Source: Gluconacetobacter diazotrophicus PA1 5 (GTDB taxonomy: Bacteria > Pseudomonadota > Alphaproteobacteria > Acetobacterales > Acetobacteraceae). From it: a DNA stretch of 64,000 bases. Below are positions 61,678-64,000 of the stretch, in pieces; position 1 is the stretch's first letter; each line of letters begins with the position of its first letter. The stretch lies in NCBI RefSeq assembly GCF_000021325.1, contig NC_011365.1, positions 868,001 to 932,000 on the forward strand, in the 5' to 3' direction. Under the pieces are notes generated by a model that was not told the DNA's origin, ran no database searches, and was given only the letters and a program-made list of their open reading frames with translations. The position numbers were made by a program, and so were the translations under genes.

Positions 61678-63804
61678 ATGAATCGTACCGTCTGGCTTCG
61701 TACCGTCGCCGCGTGCCTGGGTGGCTGGGCGGCCCTGTCCGGCCCGGCCCATGCCGCCGACAATCCGTTCCTGACCGCCAGCACGCTGCCGTTCCAGGCC
61801 CCGCGCTTCGACCTGATCCATGACGGCGACTACCAGCCCGCGTTCGAGCAGGGCATGGCGCAGCAGATGGCCGAAATCCAGGCAATCGCGGATTATCCCG
61901 CGCCCCCGACCTTCGACAACACCATCGCGGCAATGGAACGTTCTGGCCGCGTGCTGGACCGGGTGTCCGAGACCTTCGACGGGGTGTACCAGGCCAACAC
62001 CAATCCGGCGCTGGATGCCGTGCAAACGGCCATCGCGCCGAAACTGGCCCAGCATCAGGATGCGATCTACCTGAATCCCGGACTGTTCGCCCGGGTCCGC
62101 ACGCTGTACGACGCGCGCGCCACGCTGCACCTGACGGAAGAGCAGGCGCAGCTCCTGACGGTCTATTATCAGCAATTCATCCATGCCGGCGCGCAATTGT
62201 CCGCCGCGGACCAGGCGACGCTGCGCGGATTGAACACGCACCTGTCGCAACTGGAAACCCGCTTCCAGCAGACCTTGCTGACAGCGACCCGGCAGGGCGC
62301 GCTGGTCGTCTGGCGCCCCGCCGCCCTGCACGGGCTGGACCGGGCCGCACTGGATGCCGCCGCCGAAGCCGCCAGGGGGCGCGGGCTGACGGACGCATGG
62401 GCGCTGCCGCTGCAGAACACGACGCAGCAGCCGGACCTGCAATCCCTGACCGATCGCGCCACGCGCCAGGCGCTGTTCGCCGATAGCTGGCTGCGCGCCG
62501 AACACGGCGACAGCGGGGACACGCGCGCCGTCATCGCCGAACTGGCGCAGTTGCGCGCGCGCAAGGCAGCACTGCTGGGCTATCCCGATTACGCGTCATA
62601 CGTGCTGTATGACCAGATGGCCGATACCCCTGCGAAGGTGCAGCGTTTCATCGCGCAGCTCGTGCCCGCGACGCTGGCCGAACAGAAGCGCGAAATCGCG
62701 GATATCCGCGCCGCCATCCATGTGGACGGCCAGACCTTCCAGCCCCAGCCGTGGGACTGGACCCATTACGCCGAACAGGTGCGCAAGGCGCGCTACGACC
62801 TGGACCAGAACCAGGTCAAACCCTATTTCGAACTGGACAGGGTGCTGCGCGACGGCGTGTTCTTCGCCGCCAACCGGCTGTACGGGCTTACATTCACCGA
62901 ACGCAAGGACATCCCCGTCTACAACCCCGACGTACGGGTGTTCCAGGTCACCGACAAGGACGGGTCGCCGCTGGCGCTGATCTATTTCGATTACTTCAAG
63001 CGCGACAACAAGAACGGCGGCGCCTGGATGTCGAATTTCGTGGGGCAGTCGCACCTGCTGGGCACGAAGCCGGTGGTCTATAACGTCGCGAACTTCACCA
63101 AGCCGGCGCCGGGGCAACCCGCCCTGATCAGTTTCGACGACGTCACCACGATGTTCCACGAATTCGGCCATGCGCTGCACGGCATGTTCGCCGACCAGAC
63201 CTATCCCACCCTGTCCGGCACCGCCGTGGCCCGCGATTTCGTCGAATTCCCGTCCCAGTTCAACGAACATTGGGCGCTGGACCCGATCGTCTTCGCCCAT
63301 TACGCCAGACAGTACCAGACCGGCGCCGCGATGCCGCAGCCCCTGGTCGACAAGATCAGGAAGGCCGCGCGCTTCGACCAGGGCTACGCGCTGGGCGAGG
63401 TCATCGCCGCCGCCAAGCTGGACATGGACTGGCACATGCTGCCCGCCGGCGCCCCGCGCCAGGACGTCGACCGGTTCGAAGCGGACTCGCTGGCCCGATC
63501 CGGACTGGATACCACGGACGTTCCGCCCCGCTACCGGTCCAGCTATTTCCTGCACATCTGGGCCAACGGCTATGCCGCCGGCTATTATGCCTATCTGTGG
63601 ACCGAGATGCTGGACGACGCGGCGTTTTCCTGGTTCCGCGCCCACGGCGGGCTGACGCGCGAAAACGGGCAGCGCTTCCGCGACATGATCCTGTCACGCG
63701 GGCATACGATGGCGTACGGCCCGATGTTCCGCGCCTTCTACGGCCAGGACCCCGATATCACCCCGATGCTGCGACATCGCGGGCTGGTCCCGGGCCAGGA
63801 GTGA
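61678..63804 (+). CDS. dcp: M3-family peptidyl-dipeptidase
   Basis: A 708-residue zinc metallopeptidase that removes dipeptides from peptide C-termini. The zinc motif HEFGH is at about residues 494-498 in TTMFHEFGHALHGMFAD, followed by FVEFPSQFNEHW (third ligand region) and SYFLHIWANGYAAGYYAYLW (substrate Tyr/His). The N-terminus carries a signal peptide ending SGPAHA before ADNPFL, so unlike cytoplasmic Dcp of some bacteria it is exported to the periplasm. The ATG at 61678 is chosen because the signal peptide starts there. It is monocistronic. Confidence 0.92.
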   Translation: MNRTVWLRTVAACLGGWAALSGPAHAADNPFLTASTLPFQAPRFDLIHDGDYQPAFEQGMAQQMAEIQAIADYPAPPTFDNTIAAMERSGRVLDRVSETFDGVYQANTNPALDAVQTAIAPKLAQHQDAIYLNPGLFARVRTLYDARATLHLTEEQAQLLTVYYQQFIHAGAQLSAADQATLRGLNTHLSQLETRFQQTLLTATRQGALVVWRPAALHGLDRAALDAAAEAARGRGLTDAWALPLQNTTQQPDLQSLTDRATRQALFADSWLRAEHGDSGDTRAVIAELAQLRARKAALLGYPDYASYVLYDQMADTPAKVQRFIAQLVPATLAEQKREIADIRAAIHVDGQTFQPQPWDWTHYAEQVRKARYDLDQNQVKPYFELDRVLRDGVFFAANRLYGLTFTERKDIPVYNPDVRVFQVTDKDGSPLALIYFDYFKRDNKNGGAWMSNFVGQSHLLGTKPVVYNVANFTKPAPGQPALISFDDVTTMFHEFGHALHGMFADQTYPTLSGTAVARDFVEFPSQFNEHWALDPIVFAHYARQYQTGAAMPQPLVDKIRKAARFDQGYALGEVIAAAKLDMDWHMLPAGAPRQDVDRFEADSLARSGLDTTDVPPRYRSSYFLHIWANGYAAGYYAYLWTEMLDDAAFSWFRAHGGLTRENGQRFRDMILSRGHTMAYGPMFRAFYGQDPDITPMLRHRGLVPGQE

Positions 63805-63886
63805 CCCGCACGCGTTGAGGCAAATCATTGGCCAGGCGCGACGGATGGCGCACCATGGCCCCGATTTTCGACAAGGAGAGACCACC

Positions 63887-64000
63887 ATGGCCCGCGTTTC
63901 CGGAAAAGTGGCGATCGTCACGGGGGCGTCCCGTGGGATCGGCAAGGCCACCGCCCTGATGCTGGCCCGCGAGGGCGCGCGCGTCGCCGTCGCCGACCTG
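63887..64000 (+). CDS. Short-chain dehydrogenase/reductase, N-terminal part
   Basis: Only the first 38 codons are in the window. They encode GKVAIVTGASRGIGKATALM, the TGxxxGxG cofactor motif of classical SDRs, and end at GARVAVADL, where an acidic residue would favour NAD(H). An AAGGAGAG ribosome site precedes the ATG. The substrate cannot be judged from this fragment. Confidence 0.9.
   Translation, partial: MARVSGKVAIVTGASRGIGKATALMLAREGARVAVADL

Noticed and set aside
1-64000. tRNA, rRNA, CRISPR arrays, prophage, replication origin
   Set aside because: No cloverleaf with a TTCGA-type T-arm, no rRNA sequence, no regularly spaced repeats and no phage or replication genes were seen on reading both strands.

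Overview
The window is high-GC alphaproteobacterial chromosome. Its best fit is an acetic acid bacterium of the Gluconacetobacter/Komagataeibacter type. That placement is an inference from the acetan/xanthan-type exopolysaccharide (EPS) locus, the set of transporters and dehydrogenases, and base composition; no rRNA or other phylogenetic marker is present. I saw no tRNA, rRNA, CRISPR array, prophage or intact insertion sequence. Both ends cut a gene: a TonB-dependent receptor on the left and a short-chain dehydrogenase on the right.

Region 1 (1-16.6 kb) is mixed metabolism and transport: the receptor tail (copper-receptor-like), a nucleotide-sugar epimerase, an arginine-deiminase/DDAH-family hydrolase, an MHS transporter with adenine deaminase, a PepSY membrane protein behind a candidate Fur box, an MFS exporter, a divergent AraC regulator/zinc alcohol dehydrogenase pair, a 2OG-Fe(II) oxygenase, and a D-xylose-type ABC transporter (xylFGH).

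Region 2 (16.8-36.6 kb) is a Wzx/Wzy-dependent heteropolysaccharide locus. The minus-strand arm holds a flippase, a GT2, a GH5 endoglucanase, a polymerase-like protein and an acyltransferase. The plus-strand arm holds a GumK-like glucuronosyltransferase, a GT4, a GT2, UDP-glucose dehydrogenase, GumD, GumM, GumC fused to a tyrosine-kinase-like ATPase, GumH, an outer-membrane beta-barrel and GumB. GumD, GumM, GumH and GumK together are the enzymes that build the xanthan/acetan core (two glucoses, mannose, glucuronate). Ugd supplies UDP-glucuronate.

Region 3 (36.6-51.1 kb) mixes small stress-type proteins (a plasmid-stabilization-like basic protein, DUF3175, KGG repeat, DUF3309, PRC-barrel), an A+T-rich glycosyltransferase of probable foreign origin, and a tight four-gene cassette (acyl-CoA-dehydrogenase-like, PIG-L deacetylase, GT2, NodS-like methyltransferase) whose product is unknown to me. 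It also holds an MFS exporter, two GGDEF-EAL proteins (one with an MHYT sensor and a coupled small membrane protein) and an amino-acid permease.

Region 4 (51.2-64 kb) holds methionine synthesis: metE lies behind a clear cobalamin riboswitch and is divergent from an ArsR-methyltransferase fusion regulator (SahR type) and metF. It continues with a small lipoprotein, a DUF2459 protein, a LacI regulator convergent with nagA, a CPA2 cation/proton antiporter, a two-gene operon of tiny proteins behind a near-consensus promoter, and an M3 peptidyl-dipeptidase.

The observations most worth a second look are the four-gene glycolipid-like cassette, the metE riboswitch whose closing helix can contain the start codon of a 26-codon upstream ORF, the palindrome between metE and the SahR-type gene, and the coupled tiny-protein genes.
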